From positions 1 through 64,000 of the forward strand of contig DASPUC010000024.1 of NCBI GenBank assembly GCA_035623075.1: a stretch of DNA of 64,000 bases, written 5' to 3'. Below the pieces are notes generated by a model. That model did no database searches, was not told where the DNA came from, and saw only the letters and a list, made by a program, of their open reading frames with translations. The translations under genes were made by a program, and so were the position numbers. Source of the stretch: Nitrospiraceae bacterium. GTDB taxonomy: Bacteria > Nitrospirota > Nitrospiria > Nitrospirales > Nitrospiraceae. Of this stretch, positions 24,580-31,836 are shown piece after piece (position 1 is the first letter of the stretch; the number at the start of each line of letters is the position of its first letter).

Positions 24580-26352
24580 TTAGAAATTCGTCCAGAGTGA
24601 GATGTACGCCCACTGCTGGTTCGAATTGTTCCCCAGGTTGTTCTTGATGTAGTCGCCGATCCACAGATAGCTGTAATCGACCTGAACCGCGACTTTGCCA
24701 TCGGCGAACATATGGGTCAACGTGAAGTCCACTTCGTCGCCGATATGTTTGTTCGAGTTGGTTGCCTTCGAGAAGACATACACAGTCTGAGAACCCCGGT
24801 ACCAGTTGTCTTTTGAATTGGCCAGGTTGAGGTTCGTGTACCAGATCTCGAAGTGGTCGTTCTTGGTCGGCCGGATCTGGAAATTGGCCGACGGGCTCAA
24901 CATGTTCCTCCACGATTGCACGTCCATATAGCCCATATGGATGTGATTTGTGGGATAGAGGTTTTCAAAGGTGTTGGCTGTGGTGCAGACTTTGTTCGTC
25001 GCGGTTCCGGCTACGGGGGCGTTACAGTTTGCATTACCGTCGCCCGAGGCATAGTCGAAGTTGACCGCGATTCTCGGCTTGTATTCACTCTGGTAGAACG
25101 TATAGCCGAGCCAATTTCTGGTCGCCCAGGCATTGATGTGCATATTCATGGCGTTCGAGGCGAACTGACCGGACGCCATCCGGCCGAATTGGTACTCCAA
25201 TTCGTCCTGGAAGTCGAAGTTGCCCTTCCGCATCTCGACCCGGTTGCCGACCGTGTTGCGAATCTGCGAGTTTGATTTCGCGATCCAGTCGCCGGAGGCT
25301 GATGAAGCACCGCAGCCGAGGGACCCGGCGCCAGCGGCAGTACAAGCCGATGCCCCGTTCGTCACATTCTCGCTGTTCATGTAGAGAAAATAGTGGGGCT
25401 CGATGATGAACCCTGGCACAGACTTGATCTGGGTATAGATGATACCCACGGTGGAATTGTTTTTGGATTGGCAGCCGGCGTTTGCGCCAGCAGCGCAGTT
25501 GTTGAAACTTCCGGTCGAGGCAGCCTGGGCGATATTCTGGTCCGACTCGCGGAACAAGCCTGCCCAGATGTCGACCGGCTTGGTGGAGTATTGGAACATC
25601 ACTCCGTCATGGGAGAAGCCGGTGTTGGCCCAGTCGAAGTGACCGAACAGGGATTGGGCGCCGAAGACCAGATATTGGCGGCCCGCCTTCATGCTCAAAC
25701 CCTGGACGTCCGCCAGGTTCCGGACCAACATATAGGCGGCCCTGACACCCAAGGAGCACCCAGCTGAGCCGTTCGCTTGAGCCTGCCCGCAGTTGTTGTT
25801 CAGCGCGGGACCCCCAGACTGACCAGGAACTGCCGGATTGGCGCTCGTACCCCAATCGTTGGAGTAGATCAATTCGGTGTAGAAGTTGACATCTGGCGAG
25901 AGGTCATAGCCGACACCCAGACGGACCCACTGTTGGACGAAGGAGTTGTTCGCTCCAATCCCGTTGCCGGCAGCTGCATTACTGCCCGGCCTGGGCGCTG
26001 TCCCGTTGGCGGTGCTTCCCACGGCGGCGTTACAAGCCCCGTACGCTGTTTGCCCGGATCCGCCGAAGCAGACGCCGTTTCTCCATTCCGGTCTCACGCG
26101 AAGGTCCGCGCGCAGCCAGAATTTGCTGAGATCAAAGTTCTTGCCGATTCGCGGATCGTACAGTTCATAGGCTTCTTTCTGAGGGATGTTCCGAGGGATC
26201 GCCGGCACGTTGGTGATCTTCTCACCTTCCGGCAATTCGAAGGCCGCTTGGGCCGGAGCGCTCACGAATGACATGCCCGCTGCCATCATGGCCGCGCTGA
26301 AGAAGGTGGCCAGGCTGGTGGCCCACCCTGTCCGTCGTAGAATACGTCTCAT
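24580..26352 (-). CDS. Alginate-export-type outer-membrane porin
   Basis: About 590 residues. AGGAGG lies 6 bases before ATG 26352, and the N-terminus MRRILRRTGWATSLATFFS ... SAPAQA is a signal peptide; a longer frame from 26610 crosses a repeat and has no ribosome site. The mature protein is a large beta-barrel with many aromatic strands (FWLRADLRVRPEWR, FNFDYASGDG-type turns) and a C-terminal Phe in WAYISLWTNF. NKHIGDEVDFTLTHMFADGK is typical of the Alginate_exp family. Cys pairs in the extracellular-type loops (NGVCFGGSG ... YGACNAA; NNCAAGANAGC) suggest disulfides. Substrate is unknown. The gene ends with a strong terminator. Confidence 0.82.
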   Translation of the reverse strand: MRRILRRTGWATSLATFFSAAMMAAGMSFVSAPAQAAFELPEGEKITNVPAIPRNIPQKEAYELYDPRIGKNFDLSKFWLRADLRVRPEWRNGVCFGGSGQTAYGACNAAVGSTANGTAPRPGSNAAAGNGIGANNSFVQQWVRLGVGYDLSPDVNFYTELIYSNDWGTSANPAVPGQSGGPALNNNCGQAQANGSAGCSLGVRAAYMLVRNLADVQGLSMKAGRQYLVFGAQSLFGHFDWANTGFSHDGVMFQYSTKPVDIWAGLFRESDQNIAQAASTGSFNNCAAGANAGCQSKNNSTVGIIYTQIKSVPGFIIEPHYFLYMNSENVTNGASACTAAGAGSLGCGASSASGDWIAKSNSQIRNTVGNRVEMRKGNFDFQDELEYQFGRMASGQFASNAMNMHINAWATRNWLGYTFYQSEYKPRIAVNFDYASGDGNANCNAPVAGTATNKVCTTANTFENLYPTNHIHMGYMDVQSWRNMLSPSANFQIRPTKNDHFEIWYTNLNLANSKDNWYRGSQTVYVFSKATNSNKHIGDEVDFTLTHMFADGKVAVQVDYSYLWIGDYIKNNLGNNSNQQWAYISLWTNF

Positions 26353-26401
26353 AGCGTTCCTCCTGTGAATTGGATGATGGCCTTGCGGCGGGCGTGAGGT
26401 T

Positions 26402-26457
26402 CGGGGCGAGAGGCGAGAGGATCGACCCTCTTGCCTCGTGTCTCTGGCCTCTTGCCT
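26402..26457. repeat. Family 2 palindromic repeat
   Basis: Left arm CGGGGCGAGAGGCGAGAGG, loop ATCGA, right side CCCTCTTGCCTCGTG then CTCTGGCCTCTTGCC. It lies about 50 bases upstream of the porin start, inside its likely leader. Confidence 0.75.
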
Positions 26458-26666
26458 GTGCTTAGCCACCGACTTGACATCCAACTGCATTGACGCTGAC
26501 GTTGCCTTGATTCGAATCTGGAAGACCGTTGTGCCCACGTCCCCCATCACTCTCTCAGACGACAGATTCTGACAAATGCTTTTTGCTTCTTCGACTCGGG
26601 CTTCCTTCACCGCCGGACGATCTCATCACCGGATCAGTTGAGAAGCAGTCACCTCCTTCCATCATC

Positions 26667-26690
26667 TCGCTGGTCGCGCGCGACCAGCGA
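26667..26690. repeat. Perfect 24-bp palindrome TCGCTGGTCGCG/CGCGACCAGCGA
   Basis: A gap-free dyad about 315 bases upstream of the porin and 80 bases past the tatA stop. It could be a protein-binding operator or the stem of an RNA hairpin; no T-run follows. A family 2 repeat starts directly next to it. Confidence 0.8.
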
Positions 26691-26768
26691 AAGGCTAGAG
26701 GTTAGGGGCAAGAGGCTAGAGGAAAGATGTTTTCTCTGCCCCTTGCCTCTAGCCACTCGCCTCTGGCC
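26691..26768. repeat. Family 2 palindromic repeat
   Basis: AGGCTAGAGGTTAGGGGCAA and GAGGCTAGAGG, loop AAAGATGTTTTCTCT, then GCCCCTTGCCTCTAGCC and ACTCGCCTCTGGCC. It ends two bases before the tatA stop codon. Confidence 0.8.
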
Positions 26769-26770
26769 TT

Positions 26771-27070
26771 TCATACCTGCTTCGTCTCTCCTGTCGAGCC
26801 GCCGGTCTTCTCCTCCAGCGATGTGGACGCGGCAATCTGTTCTTCCGCTTCCTTCATCGACGCTTGGAAGTCCTGCTCGACCATTTTGACTTCCTGCTCG
26901 AGCATGTTCAGCTCCGGCTCCACCGATTTCCGCAGGTCCTCCGCCGTTTCCTTAAATCCCTTGACCGCTTTGCCGACCTGGCGGCCGACTTCAGGCAACT
27001 GCTTGGGGCCGAACAGTAAAAAGGCGATCACTAAGATGATGAGAATCTCGCCGGCACCCAATCCAAACAT
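26771..27070 (-). CDS. tatA: TatA/TatB-like twin-arginine translocase subunit
   Basis: 99 residues. It has one short N-terminal membrane helix (GAGEILIILVIAFLLFGP), the conserved FGPKQLPEVGRQVGKAVKGFKE hinge and amphipathic helix, and a charged tail. TatA oligomers form the protein-conducting element of the Tat pathway for folded proteins. The tail is longer and more acidic (ELNMLEQEVKMVEQDFQ) than in the neighbouring copy, so a TatB-like role is possible. The ATG at 27070 opens MFGLGAGE and follows AAGGACGG. A second tatA-like gene lies 100 bases upstream on the same strand; tatC is not in the window. Confidence 0.88.
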   Translation of the reverse strand: MFGLGAGEILIILVIAFLLFGPKQLPEVGRQVGKAVKGFKETAEDLRKSVEPELNMLEQEVKMVEQDFQASMKEAEEQIAASTSLEEKTGGSTGETKQV

Positions 27071-27088
27071 GGTTCCGTCCTTGGTTCG

Positions 27089-27165
27089 AGGCACAGAGAA
27101 AGGAGCGAGAGAGCTGCAAGCCGCCGTTCATGCCACTTGCCTCGTGCCTCGTGCCTTATGCCTAT
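27089..27165. repeat. Family 2 repeat, degenerate
   Basis: Left part GAGGCACAGAGAAAGGAGCG and right part CACTTGCCTCGTGCCTCGTG lie on either side of a loop with a GCAAGCCGCC core. It fills the gap between the two tatA-like genes. Confidence 0.5.
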
Positions 27166-27172
27166 CCATCGA

Positions 27173-27433
27173 TTATCCCTGCTTGGTCTGCTGTCCTTGT
27201 TCCACTGGAGCCGCGGGAGGTGGAGCTGTGTGAGTCTGTGCGATCTGCGCCGTCTGTTGTTCCGCAGCGGGAGGCGTGACGTCGATGGCGTCCGGTTCGT
27301 TGACACTCTTTTTGAAGCCCTTGATGGCTTTCCCCAGCCCTTCGCCCAACTGTGGGATTTTCCCCGCCCCGAAAATGATCAAGACGATGATCAAGATCAG
27401 GAGCAGCTCCATCCACCCGAATGAGCCAAACAT
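27173..27433 (-). CDS. tatA: TatA-like twin-arginine translocase subunit, second copy
   Basis: 86 residues. [20 protein letters not shown] is the membrane helix; [20 protein letters not shown] is the TatA hinge and amphipathic helix. The tail is Ala/Pro/Gln-rich ([20 protein letters not shown]). This is the more canonical TatA of the two. AGGTGAG lies upstream of the ATG. Two TatA paralogues side by side imply division of labour, or a TatA/TatB-type pair. Confidence 0.9.
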   Translation of the reverse strand: MFGSFGWMELLLILIIVLIIFGAGKIPQLGEGLGKAIKGFKKSVNEPDAIDVTPPAAEQQTAQIAQTHTAPPPAAPVEQGQQTKQG

Positions 27434-27608
27434 CTGCGAGACTCACCTTCTCCGGTTGCTCAAGTTCCCCAGTCCTCACGCACCTTGATGGGGACACGCA
27501 AACAGCCTCTTCTTCTCAGAAAGGTGGGGGCCTTCCTCAATCGCGGGGAAGGCTATAGAAGAACAAAAGAATAGTCAAGGGAAATTTCCTGGGAGAGGCC
27601 GTTCGGCC

Positions 27609-29087
27609 CTAGTCGGAGGGACGAGACTGAATAAAACAGTGACAGTAATCCACAGGGCCTGGTGGAGCCGTGAGCGCCACTAAAAATGTCTGTGGATCGT
27701 ACCCGATGTCTTCGAGGTCGTGTGACGCGCGCGTGAGTTCCTCTTCCGTCAGGTAGGCAACGGTGTCCGGCACGCCGGTCGGCTTCAACGATCCGACGAG
27801 GGCCCGGAGCGTGTTGCGTTCTTCGCTCGGCATGTCTTCTCGAATCGGGAAATCCAATTTGCGCTCGTAGGGGCTTTCGTACGTTTGGTTCAAGGCTTGA
27901 ATCGTGTTGAGGATCAAGCGGTCCTGTTCCCAGGGCTCCAGCTTGGATCCGGCCGACGGATGGGTCGCCAATAAATCCATCAGGGTAACGACGTTGGTGT
28001 TCAGGCTGCGCCCGATGAACTCGCGCTGACTCTCGACCGTCACTGCTCCTGTGCCCAGCTGCCTCGCCGCGGATTCAATGAGGGCGAAGTTCACCATGAA
28101 ACTATACTGCCCGCCGAACTGGCCGTAACAGGGCTTTTCCGGGTCGTTGAGGACTTTCATGTCCGCTGTGCCGGCGTCGAAACTGCTCAGCCCCACTGCG
28201 TCCGGCGCCAGGATCCGTTTCGCTTCTTTGACTGTGGCACAGGCCCCGATATTCACCGGCACGAGGACTTGCTCGTCGATCTTCTTCAGAAATTCCGTGA
28301 TGGTCTTCCGGAACGGCACGTCCTTCCACTCGACCGTCCGATGTTCCTTTTCCCACACGAGGTCGTCGAAAAACGGCGGGAAGGCCTTGAGTGTCTCCGC
28401 ATCCCTGGCGTCAAAGGCACGCACGAAGGCCGACCAGTCATGAATCTTCGGGAGGAGCTTCTCGCTGATGTTGGGCCGGAGGAATTCCTCCTCGATCTCG
28501 CTGCCGTGGCGTGACATCAATTTTGTCGGCAGATCGTTCCAGAGTTCGTTGCAGATGATCCGGTCGACGGTCCCGTCGGCCACCGTCTCCAACCGATCGA
28601 CATGGGCCTGCAGAGTTTGGATGTGGTCACGATGGGAAGCCAGGTCCGGGCGGGACAGGATTGCTTCCAGCACCGCCGGCTCCCAATCGACCAACACGTA
28701 TTGAAGGCGTGGGTAGATCGTTCCGTCTTTATCCAGCGTTTTGAGGTGACTCAGAAAGCAGGCCGCCAGGTTGCCGTTGCCGGGTCCCCACTCGTGTACC
28801 ACTAGGCTAGAGGCGAGGGGCGAGGGGCGAGGGGTTGATTCTTGTGTGTTGCCTCTAGCCTCTCGCCTCGTGCCTCGTGCCCGATCGCGTTTGCCAACGC
28901 GATCGTAGTAATCCGCCGCGAGAGCGTGGGCGAGTCGATAGTCGGCCGAGGCAAACGTTTGATAAAATTTTCGGACTTGGTCGCCGCGGAATCGATAAAA
29001 GAGCCAATTGATATGGACTTGCCACTGATCGACCGGCTTATAGTCGCCGATGAGCTGGGGTAACGCGTCTGCGTCTTGCAACATCAT
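27609..29087 (-). CDS. MidA-like (COG1565) SAM-dependent methyltransferase with in-frame repeat insertion
   Basis: About 492 residues. The SAM-binding loop is VVHEWGPGNGNLAACFLSHL. It is followed by YVLVDWEPAVLEAIL and IICNELWNDLPTKL, the last equivalent to the NELLDALP-type motif of MidA/NDUFAF7 proteins. FGGQYSFMVNFALIE lies further on. MidA relatives methylate an arginine of a respiratory complex I subunit in mitochondria; the bacterial role is not established. Upstream of the SAM loop, codons at 28803-28883 come from a family 2 repeat and insert about 27 residues (REARGNTQESTPRPSPLAS and flanks). The start 29087 follows CAGGA; the earlier ATG at 29114 lies in another repeat. Confidence 0.72.
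   Translation of the reverse strand: MMLQDADALPQLIGDYKPVDQWQVHINWLFYRFRGDQVRKFYQTFASADYRLAHALAADYYDRVGKRDRARGTRREARGNTQESTPRPSPLASSLVVHEWGPGNGNLAACFLSHLKTLDKDGTIYPRLQYVLVDWEPAVLEAILSRPDLASHRDHIQTLQAHVDRLETVADGTVDRIICNELWNDLPTKLMSRHGSEIEEEFLRPNISEKLLPKIHDWSAFVRAFDARDAETLKAFPPFFDDLVWEKEHRTVEWKDVPFRKTITEFLKKIDEQVLVPVNIGACATVKEAKRILAPDAVGLSSFDAGTADMKVLNDPEKPCYGQFGGQYSFMVNFALIESAARQLGTGAVTVESQREFIGRSLNTNVVTLMDLLATHPSAGSKLEPWEQDRLILNTIQALNQTYESPYERKLDFPIREDMPSEERNTLRALVGSLKPTGVPDTVAYLTEEELTRASHDLEDIGYDPQTFLVALTAPPGPVDYCHCFIQSRPSD
28803..28883. repeat. Family 2 repeat inserted in frame in the methyltransferase gene
   Basis: Plus strand: GGCTAGAGGCGAGGGGCGAG, then GGGGCGAGGGGTTG, a loop ATTCTTGTGTG, then TTGCCTCTAGCCTCTCGCC and TCGTGCCTCGTGCC. 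It is a multiple of three within an intact gene and lies between the helical N-terminus and the SAM-binding loop. Its translation resembles that of the copy at 32707-32770. Confidence 0.85.
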
Positions 29088-29096
29088 CAAATCCTG

Positions 29097-29176
29097 GCGA
29101 AAGGCTAGGGGCAAGGGGCTAGGGGGTGAAGAATCCGTTGCTTTCCCACTTGCCTCTAGCCTCGCGCCTCTTGCCT
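29097..29176. repeat. Family 2 repeat upstream of the methyltransferase start
   Basis: GGCGAAAGGCTAGGGGCAAG then GGGCTAGGGGG, loop TGAAGAATCCGTTG, then CCCACTTGCCTCTAGCC and TCGCGCCTCTTGCC. It begins 10 bases upstream of the chosen start codon, so it forms the mRNA leader. Confidence 0.8.
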
Positions 29177-29232
29177 AATCCTTAAGGTTGCAAATTCTAA
29201 CAGATGGCTCAAAACAGTCGCAATGGGAGAAG

Positions 29233-29473
29233 AGCCGTCAGAGATTGGCCGTCAGCCTTCTTAGTACCTCCCCTTTGTAAGGGGAGGTAAAGGAGGGGTA
29301 GCGCAACATGCCCAGAGGCAATCGAATACAAGTTAGCCGCTCCGATCTCAAACAGCCGCTGAAAAATTCCATCCAGTACTTGAATTTCGGCAGACACGAA
29401 TCTCGGCGAAGACGACCTCCCCTAACCCCTCCTTACCAAGGAGGGGTGAAGAGAATGCTGACCGCTGACGGCT
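29233..29473. mobile_element. Deleted copy B of the DUF559 element
   Basis: Plus strand order: family 3 units (GCCGTCAG ... GGCCGTCAGCC), a palindrome at 29267-29287 (CCTCCCC TTTGTAA GGGGAGG), GGAGGGGTAGCGCAACATGC and a short gene remnant. Then come GACCTCCCCTAA, a 21-bp palindrome at 29426-29446 and GCTGACCGCTGACGGC. Every part aligns with copy A read on its minus strand (GGAGGGGTAGCGCAAGATGC before the nuclease start). About 280 bases of the nuclease gene are missing. Confidence 0.7.
29308..29420 (+). pseudogene. Remnant of a DUF559 nuclease gene
   Basis: Starts MPRGNRIQVSRSDLKQPLK, comparable to MPRAARGQAGHLDLKRRLR of the intact nuclease, with the same 20-base upstream context. The catalytic core is absent; after about 20 codons the sequence jumps to the 3' palindrome region. 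It has no plausible function as a protein. Confidence 0.6.
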
Positions 29474-29519
29474 TCTTCTCTTCCTTGACAGGCCGTCACA
29501 GGCGGTGTACGAGACAGTT

Positions 29520-30110
29520 ATGGTTTTCCCCCACACCATGCTCGGTCTGCGTCCCATTCTGCCCCATGCACTCCTCATCTGTGCGATGGCGGCGACCCAG
29601 GCCCTAGCGGAAGACCTCCCGATTGTTCCCAATGCTTCTATCAACGACTTCCAACTCCGTCAGGAGGACGTCAAGCAGTACGACTTCAACGCCCCACCGC
29701 AAGGGATGTTCCGGTCGATCACGATGTCGGAAGGGTTTGAAGAGGAATTGGGATTTCGCCGCACCCATGAAATTGTGCCGGTCAAACCGACCCAGCGATT
29801 CCGACCTGATGCTCCGGCCGTCTACATCGTGTTTGAGCTTCACCAACACTACCAGGCCTTTAAGGTCTTCGGCCGCTGCTTTTCCGAGGAGGTCGCGGGG
29901 CTCGAGCCCGGAACACCCGTTGGCGAAGATTCGATGTATATCGCGCTCGAAGATGAGACCGGCTATCTCAAACTCTTTCCGCCCCAGGGCGGCTGGAAGC
30001 CCGGCCGGTACAAAGTCGAGATCCACGCGGGCGAGCAGGTCAACGACATGAGCTTGATGGGGACGATGCGCTTCACGATCGCGGCTGGGGAGGCCGCGAT
30101 GGCGAAGTAG
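29520..30110 (+). CDS. Exported protein of unknown function
   Basis: About 196 residues with a signal peptide (LRPILPHALLICAMAATQALA). The mature part begins EDLPIVPNASINDFQL and contains RPDAPAVYIVFELHQHYQAF, FGRCFSEEVAGLEPG and a C-terminal beta-rich stretch GGWKPGRYKVEIHAGEQVND with TMRFTI. The layout suggests one immunoglobulin-like or jelly-roll periplasmic domain, like the C-terminal halves of some stress or adhesin-associated proteins. I do not recognise the family. The start was set at 29520, just before the signal peptide; ATG 29505 is open too. It stands alone between a decayed mobile element and a family 2 repeat. Confidence 0.7.
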   Translation: MVFPHTMLGLRPILPHALLICAMAATQALAEDLPIVPNASINDFQLRQEDVKQYDFNAPPQGMFRSITMSEGFEEELGFRRTHEIVPVKPTQRFRPDAPAVYIVFELHQHYQAFKVFGRCFSEEVAGLEPGTPVGEDSMYIALEDETGYLKLFPPQGGWKPGRYKVEIHAGEQVNDMSLMGTMRFTIAAGEAAMAK

Positions 30111-30124
30111 GCGCACGCAGGCCC

Positions 30125-30220
30125 GTGGCAAGGGGCGAGGGGCTAGTGGGCGGAGCACCGGATGTTTTCTCCCTCGCCTCTTGCCTGTTCACTCTGACCC
30201 CTTGCCTCGTGCCTCTCGCC
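30125..30220. repeat. Family 2 palindromic repeat
   Basis: GTGGCAAGGGGCGAGGGGC then TAGTGGGCGGAGCACCGG, loop ATGTTTTCT, then CCCTCGCCTCTTGCC and CCCCTTGCCTCGTGCC with CTCTCGCC. It lies in the gap before the glycosyltransferase gene. Confidence 0.75.
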
Positions 30221-30325
30221 ACGAGCCCGCGCTGGTGTCGCGTGGTTTGACGGTTTTCCTGACGTTCGGTAGAATGCGTCCGTGACGTTTCGGCTTGCCT
30301 GCTCGTTCAGGAACCTCTGTTCTCC

Positions 30326-31081
30326 ATGACCGTGCCATCCCGTCCATGGGCTTCCGTCGTCATCCCCATCAAGGATGAACGAGACAACCTGGTGCCGCTG
30401 ACCGAACAACTGCTGAAGGTCATGGGTGCTCGTGAAGAATCGCGCGCAGCGGCGTTCGAAATTCTCTATGTGGACGATGGGAGCTCCGATGGCAGCAGCG
30501 ACGTGCTGGACCGGCTCGCCGCTCAAAATCCCGAAGTCAAAGTCCTCCACTTCGATCGGAACTACGGCCAATCCGCTGCCTTCGACGCGGGTTTCCGGCA
30601 CTCCACTGGGGCTGCCGTGATCACGATGGACGGAGATTTGCAGAACGACCCGGCTGACATCGCGACATTGTTGCCTCTGCTCCAAACACATGACCTGGTT
30701 TGTGGTTGGCGCATTAATCGACATGACAACCTGGTCCGGAAAATCTCTTCGCGCGTGGCCAACGCCGTGCGAAGCGCTGTCACGGGTGATCGCGTCCGTG
30801 ACACTGGGTGCTCGTTGAAAATCTTCCGCCGGGCGGTCGTGGATCGACTCCAATTGTTCAACGGGATGCACCGATTTTTCCCCGCGCTCGCGCTCATGCA
30901 CGGATTCACTGTGACGGAAGTTCCGGTACGCCACTATCCACGGGCGCACGGTGTGTCGAAGTACGGTGTGGGCAATCGGTTGTTCAAGGGAATTTACGAT
31001 TTGATTGCAGTCCGGTGGATGCAGGCGAGAGTATTGCGGTATGGTATTAGAAATGGCGAGGGGCGAGGGGCGAGGGGCTAG
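30326..31081 (+). CDS. Family 2 glycosyltransferase, DPM1/ArnC-like
   Basis: 251 residues, GT-A fold. ASVVIPIKDERDNLVPL opens the nucleotide-sugar domain; LYVDDGSSDGSSDVL and VITMDGDLQNDPADI hold the Asp residues that bind the sugar nucleotide and metal. FFPALALMHGFTVTEVPVRH and HGVSKYGVGNRLFKGIYDL are typical of polyprenyl-phosphate glycosyltransferases. The C-terminal membrane helices of ArnC-type enzymes are missing. It should load a sugar on undecaprenyl phosphate for the ArnT-like enzyme encoded nearby. The last eight residues (GEGRGARG) are encoded by the left arm of the family 2 element, which also supplies the stop. Confidence 0.87.
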   Translation: MTVPSRPWASVVIPIKDERDNLVPLTEQLLKVMGAREESRAAAFEILYVDDGSSDGSSDVLDRLAAQNPEVKVLHFDRNYGQSAAFDAGFRHSTGAAVITMDGDLQNDPADIATLLPLLQTHDLVCGWRINRHDNLVRKISSRVANAVRSAVTGDRVRDTGCSLKIFRRAVVDRLQLFNGMHRFFPALALMHGFTVTEVPVRHYPRAHGVSKYGVGNRLFKGIYDLIAVRWMQARVLRYGIRNGEGRGARG

Positions 31082-31473
31082 AGGGTGGGACACAAGGGCT
31101 TCCAGGATCTCACTGTCTGGCGGAAAGCGAAGGATCTTGCTGTGATGATTTACAGAATGTCCAACGGTGATCTGGAAGGGTTGGATTTCGGACTTAAAAA
31201 CCAAATGCGGCGCAGTACGGTCAGCGTTGCGAGCAACTTAGCCGAAGGAGATGAACGAGATACCGACAGGGAATCGATCAGGTATTTCTATATCGCAAAA
31301 GGTTCGGTCGCGGAATTGCGCACACAGCTTCAAATCGCCCATGAATCAGGTTATCTGAATAAGACAATCTATGAGACGTTCGAAAAAGAATACGACACTC
31401 TGGGGAAAAGAATTGGCAAGCTCATTCAGGCGAGGCGTAAATCCACGCGCCACTAGCCCCTCGCCTCGCGCCT
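31058..31473. mobile_element. Family 2 element carrying a four-helix-bundle gene
   Basis: The left end GCGAGGGGCGAGGGGCGAGG followed by GGCTAGAGGG and the right end CACTAGCCCCTCGCCTCGCG followed by CC are inverted copies of the family 2 arm. Between them lies a single complete gene. Other family 2 copies have the same arms but only a 5-20 base loop, so this may be the parent form. The mobility is inferred. Confidence 0.6.
31085..31456 (+). CDS. Four-helix-bundle protein, S23/IVP (bAvd-like) family
   Basis: 123 residues, all-helical and charged. FQDLTVWRKAKDLAVMIYRM, QMRRSTVSVASNLAEGDER, RYFYIAKGSVAELRTQLQIA and YETFEKEYDTLGKRIGKLIQ are the signature helices. This family is named for proteins encoded in 23S rRNA intervening sequences and is related to accessory proteins of diversity-generating retroelements; members bind nucleic acids. 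Its cellular role is unclear. Start and stop each lie within a few bases of inverted repeat arms. It sits between the GT2 gene and the LAB_N gene and interrupts an otherwise logical lipid-glycan operon, which supports insertion. Confidence 0.88.
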   Translation: MGHKGFQDLTVWRKAKDLAVMIYRMSNGDLEGLDFGLKNQMRRSTVSVASNLAEGDERDTDRESIRYFYIAKGSVAELRTQLQIAHESGYLNKTIYETFEKEYDTLGKRIGKLIQARRKSTRH

Positions 31474-31477
31474 ATCT

Positions 31478-31780
31478 ATGACAACAACAGAAATCATCTG
31501 GGTGGGCATCGGTTTTCTGGGGCAAGGCCTCTTCTTTGGCCGGTGGATCATCCAGTGGGTCGCATCGGAGCGGAAGGCTGAAAGCCGCGTGCCGGTGGCG
31601 TTTTGGTACATGAGTCTGATCGGCGGACTCATTACGCTCGCCTATGCGATCTACCGGCGAGACCCTGTGTTCATCGCGGGTCAGAGCATCGGCGCGATCG
31701 TTTACATCCGCAATCTCATCCTTATTGCTCGAACAAGTCAGGCCAAAAACATGGCGAGCCCTTCGTCTCTCCGGGCATGA
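31478..31780 (+). CDS. LAB_N domain membrane protein (lipid-A-disaccharide synthase N-terminal-like)
   Basis: 100 residues with three membrane helices. WVGIGFLGQGLFFGRWIIQWVASE, RVPVAFWYMSLIGGLITLAY and VFIAGQSIGAIVYIRNLILI match the LAB_N family, found fused to LpxB or alone in lipid A and teichoic-acid-like modification loci. Stand-alone LAB_N proteins usually lie between a GT2 and a GT39/ArnT-type gene, as here, and may help flip or present the polyprenyl-linked sugar. It starts only 22 bases past the four-helix-bundle gene, right after the repeat arm. No obvious ribosome site is visible. Confidence 0.85.
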   Translation: MTTTEIIWVGIGFLGQGLFFGRWIIQWVASERKAESRVPVAFWYMSLIGGLITLAYAIYRRDPVFIAGQSIGAIVYIRNLILIARTSQAKNMASPSSLRA

Positions 31781-31836
31781 CGTTCGACAGATGGGCAAAC
31801 AGGTTTGATCCTTCCATTCGCACCTAACCGTCTCGT

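Larger units (their letters stand above)
26353..26770. other. Upstream region of the porin gene with repeats
   Basis: About 420 bases without a gene. It holds two family 2 repeats (26402-26457 and 26691-26768) and a perfect 24-bp palindrome (26667-26690). The porin promoter should lie here on the minus strand; no convincing -35/-10 pair was recognised. Confidence 0.6.

Noticed and set aside
30143-31204. Long minus-strand reading frame (353 codons) opposite the GT2 gene
   Set aside because: The GT2 frame on the plus strand has full family motifs; the minus reading has no motif, no ribosome site and starts in another gene.
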